A stretch of 64,000 nucleotides of DNA from contig NZ_NOVE01000002.1 in NCBI RefSeq assembly GCF_002265625.1, positions 124,001 through 188,000 of the forward strand. Direction: 5' to 3'. How positions within the stretch are numbered: position 1 is the first letter of the stretch; each line of letters begins with the position of its first letter. The stretch is from Prevotella sp. 885. Its GTDB lineage: Bacteria > Bacteroidota > Bacteroidia > Bacteroidales > Bacteroidaceae. The position numbers and the translations under genes are program-made. This document shows positions 52,926-61,288 of the stretch, piece by piece. Below the pieces are notes generated by a model. The model was not told the DNA's origin. It worked only from the letters and a program-made list of their open reading frames with translations, and searched no databases.

Positions 52926-53723
52926 ATGAACATCGCTATTGTAGACGACGACAAGACGGCTGCGAGATTGCTTGCCGATAAACTGAAGGGATTTGAGGAG
53001 GCTCATATCTCCGGCATTGCCACTAACGGAATGGACGGACTGGCCCTCGTCATGGACACAAACCCCGACTTGCTGTTCCTCGATATCGAGCTGCCGGACA
53101 TCTCCGGCATAGAGTTTCTGGAACGCATCGCCGATTCGGCTGCAAGCGATTGTCGCGTGGTGATGTATACGGCACATCAGAAGTTTATGCTTTCCGCCTT
53201 CCGCAACCAGGCGTTCGACTATCTGATGAAGCCCATCGACGACCAGGAACTGCGCACCATCATCCGTCGTGTCTGCCTCGATATGCAGATGCCGAAGCCC
53301 GTTTCGCCGATGCGTGTGGCTTTGTCAGACAATGCCGCCAATGCAGTGACGATGTATGCCGACGGCATCGGACGCCGCACGGACGGCAAGTTCCTTATCT
53401 ATACCAATGCCGTGGACTTCCGCCTTGTGGACGTTCGCGACATCGGCATCGTGGCTTATCAGCACGGTTCGAGAGTGTGGGAGATGTACGTCTCAGGACT
53501 TGACAAGCCCATACGACTGAAGCGAAACGTGACGAGCGACATGATTGTGGCGCTCGATCCGTCCCTTGTCCGTGTCAGCCAGAAGCATATCATCAATCTC
53601 ACTTACCTTATGGAGGTGACCGACAATACGTGCCGACTCTTCCCGCCGTTCAACAATCTGACGGATGTGAAGGTGGGCAGATTCTACAGGAAGAAGCTCA
53701 TCGAGATGTTCAGCGGCTTCTAA
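52926..53723 (+). CDS. LytTR-family response regulator
   Basis: 265 residues. Receiver domain (residues 1-125): acidic pocket VDDD at 6-9, phosphoacceptor Asp53 in LFLDIELPD, Thr/Ser switch in MYTAHQ, and Lys in DYLMKPIDD. The C-terminal half (about 150-262) is a LytTR DNA-binding domain (GKFLIYTNAVDFRLVDVRDI, VRVSQKHIINLTYL). It pairs with the histidine kinase 37 bp upstream. The transmission partner is clear from context; the regulon is not. Confidence 0.93.
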   Translation: MNIAIVDDDKTAARLLADKLKGFEEAHISGIATNGMDGLALVMDTNPDLLFLDIELPDISGIEFLERIADSAASDCRVVMYTAHQKFMLSAFRNQAFDYLMKPIDDQELRTIIRRVCLDMQMPKPVSPMRVALSDNAANAVTMYADGIGRRTDGKFLIYTNAVDFRLVDVRDIGIVAYQHGSRVWEMYVSGLDKPIRLKRNVTSDMIVALDPSLVRVSQKHIINLTYLMEVTDNTCRLFPPFNNLTDVKVGRFYRKKLIEMFSGF

Positions 53724-53784
53724 GAGGGCTTTGTCTTGGGTCAATCAAATGGCAGTACATATAATATAAATATGTGATAAAGAC

Positions 53785-53813
53785 TTGACTTGGCGGAAAA
53801 ATGCGTAACTTTG
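53785..53813 (+). promoter_or_regulatory. Promoter of the DUF4250-MATE unit
   Basis: TTG (53785-53787), 18-bp spacer, TAACTTTG (53806-53813), 48 bp before the DUF4250 start. Confidence 0.65.
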
Positions 53814-53861
53814 TACCCTTAATGTGTTTTAAAAAAGAAAAAAAGAAAGGATACAAGTAGA

Positions 53862-54041
53862 ATGTTAGATTTACCAAAGGATCCGATGATGCTCTTCAGC
53901 GTCATCAATATGCGCTTGCGCGACATTTATCCATCGCTTGATGCGCTTTGTGACGACCTTCATGTCGACAAACAGGAGATAATGGATCGTCTGGCTGCCG
54001 CCGGATTTGAGTATAACGCTGAACAAAACAAATTCTGGTAA
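53862..54041 (+). CDS. DUF4250 family small protein
   Basis: 59 residues. The translation begins MLDLPKDPMMLFSVINMRLR and continues DIYPSLDALCDDLHVDK, ending NAEQNKFW. This matches the DUF4250 family of short helical proteins of unknown function. Its stop overlaps the MATE start in TAATG (54039-54043), so translation of the two is coupled. A good promoter lies upstream. Confidence 0.88.
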   Translation: MLDLPKDPMMLFSVINMRLRDIYPSLDALCDDLHVDKQEIMDRLAAAGFEYNAEQNKFW

Positions 54042-55393
54042 TGAACACAAGACCTACACGCCACCACTACCTTGCGTTGCTCTCCATCGGCATTCCCATC
54101 ATGATAGGACAGATGGGAATGATAGTGCTCAGCTTCGCCGACACGATGATGGTAGGTCATCACAGCACCACGGAGTTGGGTGCTGCTTCTTTCGTCAACA
54201 GTATCGTCAATCTTGTCATCATCGCAGGCACCGGATTCTCTTACGGACTGACCCCGATCGTAGGAGGAGCCTTCGGACGACGCGAATTGGCTCAGGCAGG
54301 TTCGGCTCTCCGCTCCGCCCTTGTCGCCAACACGCTGGCTGCCGCTGTCATGGTATTGGCTCTCGGTACGCTTTATCTGTTTGTTGACCGACTCGGACAG
54401 CCTGACGAACTGATGCCGTACATACGCCCTTATTACCTGGTGTTGCTTGCGTCGCTGCCCTTCGTGATGCTCTTCAATGCTTTTAAGCAGTTCACGGACA
54501 GCATAACGGAGACACGCACGTCGATGTGGATATTGCTCTCCGGCAATGTCCTTAACATCCTCGGCAATTATCTTCTCATCTACGGTAAGGCTGGTTTCCC
54601 AGAGCTTGGCGTAGTAGGAGCAGGTGTTTCCACGCTTTTCTCACGAATATATATGGTGGTGATGTTCTGCATCGTCTTCTGGACACGCCGCACCTTCGCC
54701 GCTTATCGTGAGGGCTTTGCCGGTTTGGGCTGGTCGCGCTCCGTGGTACGTAGGCTTGTTGCCATCGGTTCGCCCATTGCCCTTGAGATGGGTATGGAGA
54801 CCGCAGCCTTCTCGCTTACCGTAATAATGGTGGGTTGGATTGGCACCATAGCGCTCGCTTCGCATCAGGTAATGACCACCATATCGCAGTTTACGTTCAT
54901 GGTTTATTACGGTCTTGGAGCCGCGGTAGCCGTTCGTGTGAGCTATTTCCACGGACAGTCAGACCATCATGGCACACGTCAGACCGTCATAGCCGGGCTA
55001 CATCTTATGGTGGCTTTAGAGCTGCTTCTGGGTGGCATCATCTTCCTGCTGAGATATGACATAGGATCATGGTTTACTGATTCGGCAGCCGTGACAAGTG
55101 GTGTGGTGTCGCTGATGTTGCCGTTCTTCATCTATCAGTTTGGAGACGGCCTTCAGATTACCTACGCCAATGCCCTGCGAGGCATAGCCGACGTCAAGCC
55201 CCTCGTCGTCATAGCCTTCATAGCCTTCTTTGTCATCTCCCTGCCCCTGAGCTATGTCTTCGCCTTCCCCTTAGGCTACGGTCTCGTAGGCGTATGGATG
55301 GCGTTCCCCTTCGGACTGACAACAGCCGGCGTGATGATGTGGTGGAGGTTCAGAAGTCAGATGAAAGCGCTGGACAAGAGCCCCAAGGCATAG
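54041..55393 (+). CDS. MATE family multidrug/Na+ efflux transporter
   Basis: 450 residues with twelve hydrophobic segments in two related halves, the MATE layout. Family features: IGIPIMIGQMGMIVLSFADT near the N-terminus (first helix) with MMVGHHSTTELGAASFVNS, and the second half starting PIALEMGMETAAFSLTVIMV. It exports cationic drugs or metabolites driven by Na+ or H+. Coupled to the small DUF4250 gene upstream. The substrate is unknown. Confidence 0.92.
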   Translation: MNTRPTRHHYLALLSIGIPIMIGQMGMIVLSFADTMMVGHHSTTELGAASFVNSIVNLVIIAGTGFSYGLTPIVGGAFGRRELAQAGSALRSALVANTLAAAVMVLALGTLYLFVDRLGQPDELMPYIRPYYLVLLASLPFVMLFNAFKQFTDSITETRTSMWILLSGNVLNILGNYLLIYGKAGFPELGVVGAGVSTLFSRIYMVVMFCIVFWTRRTFAAYREGFAGLGWSRSVVRRLVAIGSPIALEMGMETAAFSLTVIMVGWIGTIALASHQVMTTISQFTFMVYYGLGAAVAVRVSYFHGQSDHHGTRQTVIAGLHLMVALELLLGGIIFLLRYDIGSWFTDSAAVTSGVVSLMLPFFIYQFGDGLQITYANALRGIADVKPLVVIAFIAFFVISLPLSYVFAFPLGYGLVGVWMAFPFGLTTAGVMMWWRFRSQMKALDKSPKA

Positions 55394-55482
55394 CCCCTGG
55401 AAAATTCTCTCCCAATAATTTGGCAGTCTCAAAATTTATTGCGTATTTTGCGAAGTTAAAGGGAGAGAGGCCTTCTTGCTCT

Positions 55483-55545
55483 TCTAGAATGCCTAGAACC
55501 TCTAGAATATCTAGAAGGTCTAGAATCTCTAGAATGTCTAGAGCC
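55483..55545 (+). repeat. Seven 9-bp tandem repeats TCTAGAANN
   Basis: Units in order: TCTAGAATG, CCTAGAACC, TCTAGAATA, TCTAGAAGG, TCTAGAATC, TCTAGAATG, TCTAGAGCC. The TCTAGA core is a palindrome, so each unit is self-complementary. The array lies between the MATE stop and the folP start, 30 bp before the latter. Confidence 0.9.
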
Positions 55546-55575
55546 TCTATCCCCTAACTCAAAAACAGAAAAGAC

Positions 55576-56400
55576 ATGCAATACACAATAAACGTTCGCG
55601 GGCGTCTTGTTGACCTCTCCCAGCCAATGGTGATGGGCATCCTCAATGCTACCCCCGACTCCTTTTATTCAGGATCTCGCAAGCAGACAGAAGCCGAGAT
55701 AGCCGACCGTGCCAATCAGATTATCTCCGAAGGAGGACGTATGATTGACGTCGGCGCGTTCTCAACGCGTCCCGGAGCAATGGAAGTGAGCGAAGACGAA
55801 GAGACATCGCGCCTTAAGCATGCCCTTGCCATCGTGAGACGAGAGCAGCCCGACGCCATCGTTTCCGTCGACACCTATCGTCCTCGCGTGGCACGCCGCT
55901 GCGTGGAGGAGTTTGGAGCGGACATCATCAACGACGTGTCGGAGGGAGGCATCACTGGCATCGTCGACACCCCGATACACGAGGAAGGCGACATGTTTCA
56001 GACTGTCGCACAGCTGCAGGTGCCTTACATCCTCATGTCCGTGCAGCCCACCCTCGAAACGATGATGAAGAACTTCGCTGATGAGGTGCAGCGCCTTCGC
56101 GATCTCGGCGCAAAGGACACCATCCTCGACCCGGGATACGGCTTCGGCAAGACCCTCGACCAGAACTATGAGATATTGAGTCATGCGGAGCGCCTCGCCG
56201 AACTTGAACTTCCCGTTCTTGTAGGCATATCGCGCAAGAGCATGATATTCAAGAAAGCCGGCGGCGACCCTACTACGTCATTGCCCGGAACCATCGCCCT
56301 CAACGCTGTGTCGCTCATGAAGGGAGCCTCCATCCTGCGTGTGCATGACGTTAAGGAAGCCGTGCAGACCGTTGTGTGCTGCGGCGGCTTGAGTGATTGA
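55576..56400 (+). CDS. folP: Dihydropteroate synthase
   Basis: 274 residues. TIM-barrel motifs: MGILNATPDSFYSGSR (loop 1), GGRMIDVGAFSTRPGA (loop 2), VSVDTYRP, ADIINDVSEGG, LDPGYGFGKTLDQNYEIL, and GISRKSMIFK (pterin/phosphate Lys-Arg). It condenses 6-hydroxymethyl-dihydropterin pyrophosphate with p-aminobenzoate; sulfonamides target it. The folP-cdaA pair is common in Bacteroidota, and cdaA follows here after 24 bp. Confidence 0.97.
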   Translation: MQYTINVRGRLVDLSQPMVMGILNATPDSFYSGSRKQTEAEIADRANQIISEGGRMIDVGAFSTRPGAMEVSEDEETSRLKHALAIVRREQPDAIVSVDTYRPRVARRCVEEFGADIINDVSEGGITGIVDTPIHEEGDMFQTVAQLQVPYILMSVQPTLETMMKNFADEVQRLRDLGAKDTILDPGYGFGKTLDQNYEILSHAERLAELELPVLVGISRKSMIFKKAGGDPTTSLPGTIALNAVSLMKGASILRVHDVKEAVQTVVCCGGLSD

Positions 56401-56424
56401 CACTTTCACAATACATATACGCGT

Positions 56425-57198
56425 ATGTTTGAAATATCCATAAAGGACATCATCGACATCTTTCTTGTCGCCCTGATGCTCTTCTATATCTACCGTCTGA
56501 TGAAGGAGAGCCGTTCTCTCAACGTCTTCATCGGCATCATCGTCTTTGTGGTTATCTGGCTCTTCGTGAGTCAGGTGCTTGAGATGCGCCTCCTCGGTGC
56601 CATCATGGACAAGCTTGTCTCCGTGGGTGTGCTGGCGCTTATTGTCCTTTTTCAGGAGGACATACGCCGCTTCCTCTATTCGCTCGGAGCACATCAGCGT
56701 TTCCAGACCATAATGCGCTTCTTCTTCAGCAATCGCGACAAGGACAAGAACATCGACAAGGAAACCATCATGCCCATCGTGATGGCGTGTATGGATTTGT
56801 CCAGAGGTAAGGTTGGAGCGCTCATAGTTATTGAGCGTGCCATCAGTCTTGACGACATTGTCGACACGGGAGACGTCCTCGACGCACGCATCAATCAGCG
56901 GCTCATCGAGAACATCTTCTTTAAGAACTCGCCGCTCCATGACGGTGCGATGGTGATAGTGAACAAGCGCATACGTGCAGCAGGATGCATCCTGCCCGTC
57001 AGTCACAACCACGACATACCAAAGGAACTTGGCTTGCGCCACCGTGCCGCTCTCGGCATATCGCAGGACAGCGACTGCATTGCCATCGTTGTAAGCGAGG
57101 AGACGGGAGGCATTTCCGTGGCTATAAAGGGAACCTTCCAGTTGAGGCTCTCCGCTGAGAAACTCGAGAACATCCTCTCTAAGGAGATGTCGCTCTGA
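56425..57198 (+). CDS. cdaA: Diadenylate cyclase, CdaA type
   Basis: 257 residues. Three membrane helices at the N-terminus (about 8-25, 32-50, 58-75) are followed by a short linker and the DisA_N cyclase domain. The signature residues are present: HDGAMVIV (DGA, about 172) and GLRHRAALG (RHR, about 203), with the later SEETGGISVA segment. It makes c-di-AMP from two ATP at the membrane. c-di-AMP controls osmolyte transport and cell-wall homeostasis; murF follows 60 bp downstream. A 313-codon antisense frame covers this gene but has no motif. Confidence 0.95.
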   Translation: MFEISIKDIIDIFLVALMLFYIYRLMKESRSLNVFIGIIVFVVIWLFVSQVLEMRLLGAIMDKLVSVGVLALIVLFQEDIRRFLYSLGAHQRFQTIMRFFFSNRDKDKNIDKETIMPIVMACMDLSRGKVGALIVIERAISLDDIVDTGDVLDARINQRLIENIFFKNSPLHDGAMVIVNKRIRAAGCILPVSHNHDIPKELGLRHRAALGISQDSDCIAIVVSEETGGISVAIKGTFQLRLSAEKLENILSKEMSL

Positions 57199-57258
57199 TG
57201 AACCATCATCCGATAGCAATATACATATATAAATAGATACTTACAGTAACTGTAAAAA

Positions 57259-58635
57259 ATGGAATTATCCGAACTCTACAAGCTCTTCGAGCAACACCCT
57301 ACCATCACCACCGACAGCCGTGACTGTCCTGCCGGTTCCATTTTCTTCGCCCTCAAGGGCGCTTCGTTCGACGGCAATAAGTTTGCAGCTGCATCCCTTG
57401 AGAAGGGTTGCGCCTACGCTGTCATTGACGAATCGGAGTACGCCGTGGATGGCGACAGCCGCTTCATCATCGTAGATGACTGCCTCCAGACCCTACAGCT
57501 CCTCGCCCGTTACCACCGCCGTCAGCTCGGCACACCGGTGATTGGCATTACAGGAACCAACGGAAAGACCACCACAAAGGAACTTGCTTCGGCTGTTCTC
57601 GGCGAGAAATACAACGTGCTCTTCACACAGGGCAACTTCAATAACGACATCGGCGTGCCCAAGACATTGCTGCGTCTGCGTCCCGAGCACGACATTGCCG
57701 TTGTGGAGATGGGAGCGTCACACCCCGGCGACATCAAGACTCTTGTTGACATTGTAGAGCCTGATTATGCCATTATCACCAACGTGGGACGCGCTCACTT
57801 GCAGGGTTTCGGATCGTTCGAGGGCGTCATCCGCACAAAGGGCGAACTTTACGACTTTATGCGTGCCCACATCGTGGAGCCACGTGCTACCGCAGCCAAC
57901 GCCGGGCATGACAGCTTTGTCGCAGCGCATCCTCGCACCGTCTTCATCGACAACGACAACCAGTATCTTAAGGGCATCTCACACGACCTTCCGCTTACGT
58001 CGTACGGACGTGGCGATGAGGCTGGGCTTGCCATTAAAGGACACACTGTCAGCTGTGAGCCGATGCTCAGCTTCCAGTGGAACGACGCCCGTAAGGAGGC
58101 TGACCACACCGCTTACGACGTAGAAACACACCTTATCGGCGACTACAATCTCGCCAATATGCTTGCAGCAGTAACCATCGGAACGTATTTCGATGTGGCT
58201 CCGTCGCAGATTTGCCATGCCCTTTCCGCCTACGTGCCGAGCAACAACCGCTCACAGTTTGAGAAGACGGAGAGCAACAGTCTTATCGTGGATGCATATA
58301 ATGCCAACCCTACAAGTATGGCTGCCGCCCTCGCCAACTTCGAAACCATTGAGGCACAGCACAAGATGTGCATCATCGGCGACATGAAAGAGCTTGGAAG
58401 CGTCTCGCACGACGAGCATCAGCGCATCGTTGACCAGCTCGCTGGCATGCGATTGGAGCAGGTCTGGCTCGTAGGAGAGGAGTTTGAAAACTGCTCTACA
58501 CCAGCCATATTCCGCAAGTTCGACAACGTGGCGCAGGTGAAGGAAGCCATCGCAGAGCATAAGCCGCAGGGAATGTATATCCTTGTGAAGGGAAGCAACG
58601 GTACACGACTCTTCGAACTGCCGCAATATCTTTAA
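57259..58635 (+). CDS. murF: UDP-N-acetylmuramoyl-tripeptide--D-alanyl-D-alanine ligase
   Basis: 458 residues with the three Mur-ligase domains. The UDP-binding N-terminus has TDSRDCPAGSIFFALKGASF. The central ATPase has GITGTNGKTTTKE (P-loop, about 97), EMGASHPGDI and TNVGRAHL. The C-terminal domain has VDAYNANPTSMAAAL and DMKELGS. It adds D-Ala-D-Ala to the UDP-MurNAc-tripeptide, finishing the cytoplasmic peptidoglycan precursor. It stands alone here, apart from the dcw cluster. The SGNH/MBOAT pair downstream may also act on the envelope. Confidence 0.96.
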   Translation: MELSELYKLFEQHPTITTDSRDCPAGSIFFALKGASFDGNKFAAASLEKGCAYAVIDESEYAVDGDSRFIIVDDCLQTLQLLARYHRRQLGTPVIGITGTNGKTTTKELASAVLGEKYNVLFTQGNFNNDIGVPKTLLRLRPEHDIAVVEMGASHPGDIKTLVDIVEPDYAIITNVGRAHLQGFGSFEGVIRTKGELYDFMRAHIVEPRATAANAGHDSFVAAHPRTVFIDNDNQYLKGISHDLPLTSYGRGDEAGLAIKGHTVSCEPMLSFQWNDARKEADHTAYDVETHLIGDYNLANMLAAVTIGTYFDVAPSQICHALSAYVPSNNRSQFEKTESNSLIVDAYNANPTSMAAALANFETIEAQHKMCIIGDMKELGSVSHDEHQRIVDQLAGMRLEQVWLVGEEFENCSTPAIFRKFDNVAQVKEAIAEHKPQGMYILVKGSNGTRLFELPQYL

Positions 58636-58660
58636 ATCATATTCATTCAATAGTAAAAAA

Positions 58661-59707
58661 GTGAAACCCACACTACAACTCATTTCGATATTCGTTATCG
58701 CGCTTGTCTACTTCATTGGCTACTCAATGGTGCCAGACTACGTAGCTGACGCCTTGCATCTAAAGCAGATAGGACAACCGTCCATTGCTGTAGCAGGAGA
58801 GAAGTCGGACGACATTGAGGCAGCGGCGGAGGACGATAATGCTCCGGCAGAGGCTGTGGACACCACCAAGCAGCGTCTGCTGATCTTCGGCGACTCAATG
58901 ACTCAGCTTCTTGCACTCCGCCTTTCTGACTACGCCAATAAGAACGGACACACGCTGACCTGCGTGACATGGAACGGTTCGGGCACAAAACAATGGTCGG
59001 AAACCGACACTCTTGTCCGCTATATGCGCTCCGTCAATCCCACACACGTGTTTATATGTCTGGGCAGCAACGAACTTTATTCAGCAGACCTGAAGAACAT
59101 CCGTCGTCGTGCAGAGGCCATCATTCAGAAAGTCGGTAAGGTGCCTTACACATGGGTCGGTCCACCAAACTGGGCTGAAGACAAGGGCATTAACACCGTC
59201 CTTGAACAGGTGTCAGGCAAGCGCCACTTCTTCCTCTCGAAGGGACTGAAACTCCCGAGACAGAAGGACGGACGTCATCCTACCTATCATGGTGGTGTGA
59301 TATGGACCGATCATCTGGTTTCATGGCTTAAGAGCGGAAAGGCAGCGCATCCGTTCGCGCTCGAAAAGCCGGAGAAACGCAATGCGCATTATCGCCAGCT
59401 GTTTGTAGGCAAGACCCCGAAAACATCCGCACATCGTGCTGACCCGCTGCCCGCACAGGCTGAAGAGGAGCCGTCATTGATTCTTGATGACAACTCTGCA
59501 ACGCCCGCATCTGACGTGCATACAGCAAAGCCTCAGGCTGAAACACAGCATCATGCCACGGCAGAACATACCGATGGCGCGAAGCCCAATGCCAAGAATC
59601 CTGCCAAGACCGACGCTGCGAAGACCTCTGCCAAGACTGACGCAGCCAAGTCTGCTGCTAAAGCTGAGGCTCCTGCAAAGGCTCCAGCCGCAGACAATGC
59701 GCAGTAA
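58661..59707 (+). CDS. Membrane-anchored SGNH/GDSL-type hydrolase or acetyltransferase partner
   Basis: 348 residues, starting at a GTG (58661) because the only early in-frame ATG (about residue 22) would cut the membrane helix. One N-terminal membrane segment (about 3-25); an acidic/Ala linker; then the SGNH core: LLIFGDSMTQLLALRL (Ser nucleophile, block I), GSNELYSADLKN (block III, usually GxND) and YHGGVIWTDHLVSWL with the catalytic Asp-x-x-His. The final ~90 residues are low-complexity Ala/Lys/Pro-rich. The MBOAT gene 64 bp downstream suggests the pair transfers acetyl groups to a polysaccharide, as AlgX/AlgI- or PatB/PatA-type systems do. Confidence 0.8.
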   Translation: MKPTLQLISIFVIALVYFIGYSMVPDYVADALHLKQIGQPSIAVAGEKSDDIEAAAEDDNAPAEAVDTTKQRLLIFGDSMTQLLALRLSDYANKNGHTLTCVTWNGSGTKQWSETDTLVRYMRSVNPTHVFICLGSNELYSADLKNIRRRAEAIIQKVGKVPYTWVGPPNWAEDKGINTVLEQVSGKRHFFLSKGLKLPRQKDGRHPTYHGGVIWTDHLVSWLKSGKAAHPFALEKPEKRNAHYRQLFVGKTPKTSAHRADPLPAQAEEEPSLILDDNSATPASDVHTAKPQAETQHHATAEHTDGAKPNAKNPAKTDAAKTSAKTDAAKSAAKAEAPAKAPAADNAQ

Positions 59708-59771
59708 GCAGTGATGTATGCCAGCCACATAGTGTTCATAATTAAGTTACAGACTGACACCAATCCAATAT

Positions 59772-61187
59772 ATGGACTATACAGACATAACCGTGCAGAT
59801 GGCGCTCGTAGCGTTTCTCGCCGTCTTCACCCTTATAAGACAGAGATCAAAGATAGCGATGATGCTATACGTCATTGCCTTCAACCTCTTCTTTGCCTAT
59901 AAACTCAACGGTGCGCTGATGTGGCTGTTGCCAGCCACGGCGTGCTTCAACTATGCTCTGACGCAGGAAATGAAGACGCGTGAGGGAGCTGCCCGCAAGG
60001 CATTGCTCTCGCTGCTCGTTGTCGTTGACCTCGGAGTGCTCGGCTACTTCAAGTACGCTTCGTTCTTCATGAACGACGTTATAGGAGCGATGCTCTCCAC
60101 CAACTTCTCCTTTGCCTCGATAGCGTTGCCGGTGGGTATATCGTTCTACACGTTCCAAGCCATCAGTTACGCCGTGGACGTCTATCGTCGCCGCTTCGAT
60201 GGCGATGCCACGTTGTTGGAGTTTATGTTTTATCTGACGTTCTTCCCGCTGCTTCTTGCCGGACCCATCACCCGCGCCAAGAACCTCATCCCCCGTCTGC
60301 GCCGCAATGAGCAGGCGTCCAGCCGTATGGTATGGGTGGGACTGTGGCTCATAATGCTCGGCGTGGTGAAGAAGAACATGCTCGCTGACTATATCGGACA
60401 GTTCACCAGTTGGGTGTTCGACGGTCCTCAGGGCTTCTCAGGCTTCGAGTGTGCGGCAGCCCTTGTGGGCTATCCCGTCCAGATTTACCTCGACTTCTCG
60501 GGCTATAGCGACCTTAGTATCGGCACGGCAGCCATACTCGGTTTCTGGCTTCCGGACAACTTCTGGTTCCCTTACCGTTCGCTCAGCCTTACCGACTTCT
60601 GGCGCCGTTGGCACATATCGCTCTCCACGTGGTTTCGCGACTATCTCTACATACCCCTCGGAGGCAATCGTCGCGGCACCGTCCGCATGTATGTCAACAA
60701 CATCATCACGATGCTCGTGGCAGGACTCTGGCACGGTGCTTCCTGGATGTTCGTGATATGGGGCGCCCTTCACGGCTTAGGACTTGCCATACACAAGTTC
60801 TTCAGCCGCCAGCTCCACTTCTCGTTCCCCTCCACCTTGTGGGGCAACGCCATTAGCTGGACGCTCACCTATGTATATGTATGCTTCGCATGGTCGTTCT
60901 TCCGCGCCAAGGACATGGCGCATCTTACCGACCTATACAATAAGATAGCGGCAGACTTCAGCATGGACTATCTCGTGCCGTTCTTCAATGCGCGAACCAT
61001 GTGGACCGTATCGGTCATCGCTGTCATGCTCACCTACTTCGTGTCGGAGAGACAATACCAGCGTCTTCAGGCGAGATTCGTCACCTTGCCGTGGGCTGTA
61101 AAGCTTGTGCTCTTCATCGTCTGCATGCAGATGGCATTGCAGATGGCTACGGAAGATGTCCAGCCGTTCATATACGGTGGTTTCTGA
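59772..61187 (+). CDS. MBOAT family O-acyltransferase
   Basis: 471 residues with ten or more membrane segments. Family motifs: FPLLLAGPITRAKNLIPRLR, NFWFPYRSLSLTDFWRRWHI, SLSTWFRDYLYIPLGGNRRG, and VAGLWHGASWMFVIWGALHG with the catalytic His of LWHG. This is the AlgI/DltB/PatA branch, which moves acyl groups across the membrane. The SGNH partner is encoded just upstream. The acceptor (peptidoglycan, capsule or other glycan) is not known. Confidence 0.93.
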   Translation: MDYTDITVQMALVAFLAVFTLIRQRSKIAMMLYVIAFNLFFAYKLNGALMWLLPATACFNYALTQEMKTREGAARKALLSLLVVVDLGVLGYFKYASFFMNDVIGAMLSTNFSFASIALPVGISFYTFQAISYAVDVYRRRFDGDATLLEFMFYLTFFPLLLAGPITRAKNLIPRLRRNEQASSRMVWVGLWLIMLGVVKKNMLADYIGQFTSWVFDGPQGFSGFECAAALVGYPVQIYLDFSGYSDLSIGTAAILGFWLPDNFWFPYRSLSLTDFWRRWHISLSTWFRDYLYIPLGGNRRGTVRMYVNNIITMLVAGLWHGASWMFVIWGALHGLGLAIHKFFSRQLHFSFPSTLWGNAISWTLTYVYVCFAWSFFRAKDMAHLTDLYNKIAADFSMDYLVPFFNARTMWTVSVIAVMLTYFVSERQYQRLQARFVTLPWAVKLVLFIVCMQMALQMATEDVQPFIYGGF

Positions 61188-61216
61188 CATATATTATATA
61201 TAAGTTGATACGAAAG

Positions 61217-61248
61217 TTTGGCTATATCCGAATAAATGCTTACTTTTG
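61217..61248 (+). promoter_or_regulatory. Promoter of the threonine dehydratase gene
   Basis: TTTG (61217-61220), 20-bp spacer, TACTTTTG (61241-61248), 40 bp before the start codon. Confidence 0.75.
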
Positions 61249-61288
61249 CGATGGAAAAACATACATTAAGTAACATAATAAGGATAAT

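Noticed and set aside
56278..57219. 313-codon minus-strand frame, longer than cdaA
   Set aside because: Asp/His-rich mirror of cdaA, which has DGA and RHR motifs and an operon context.
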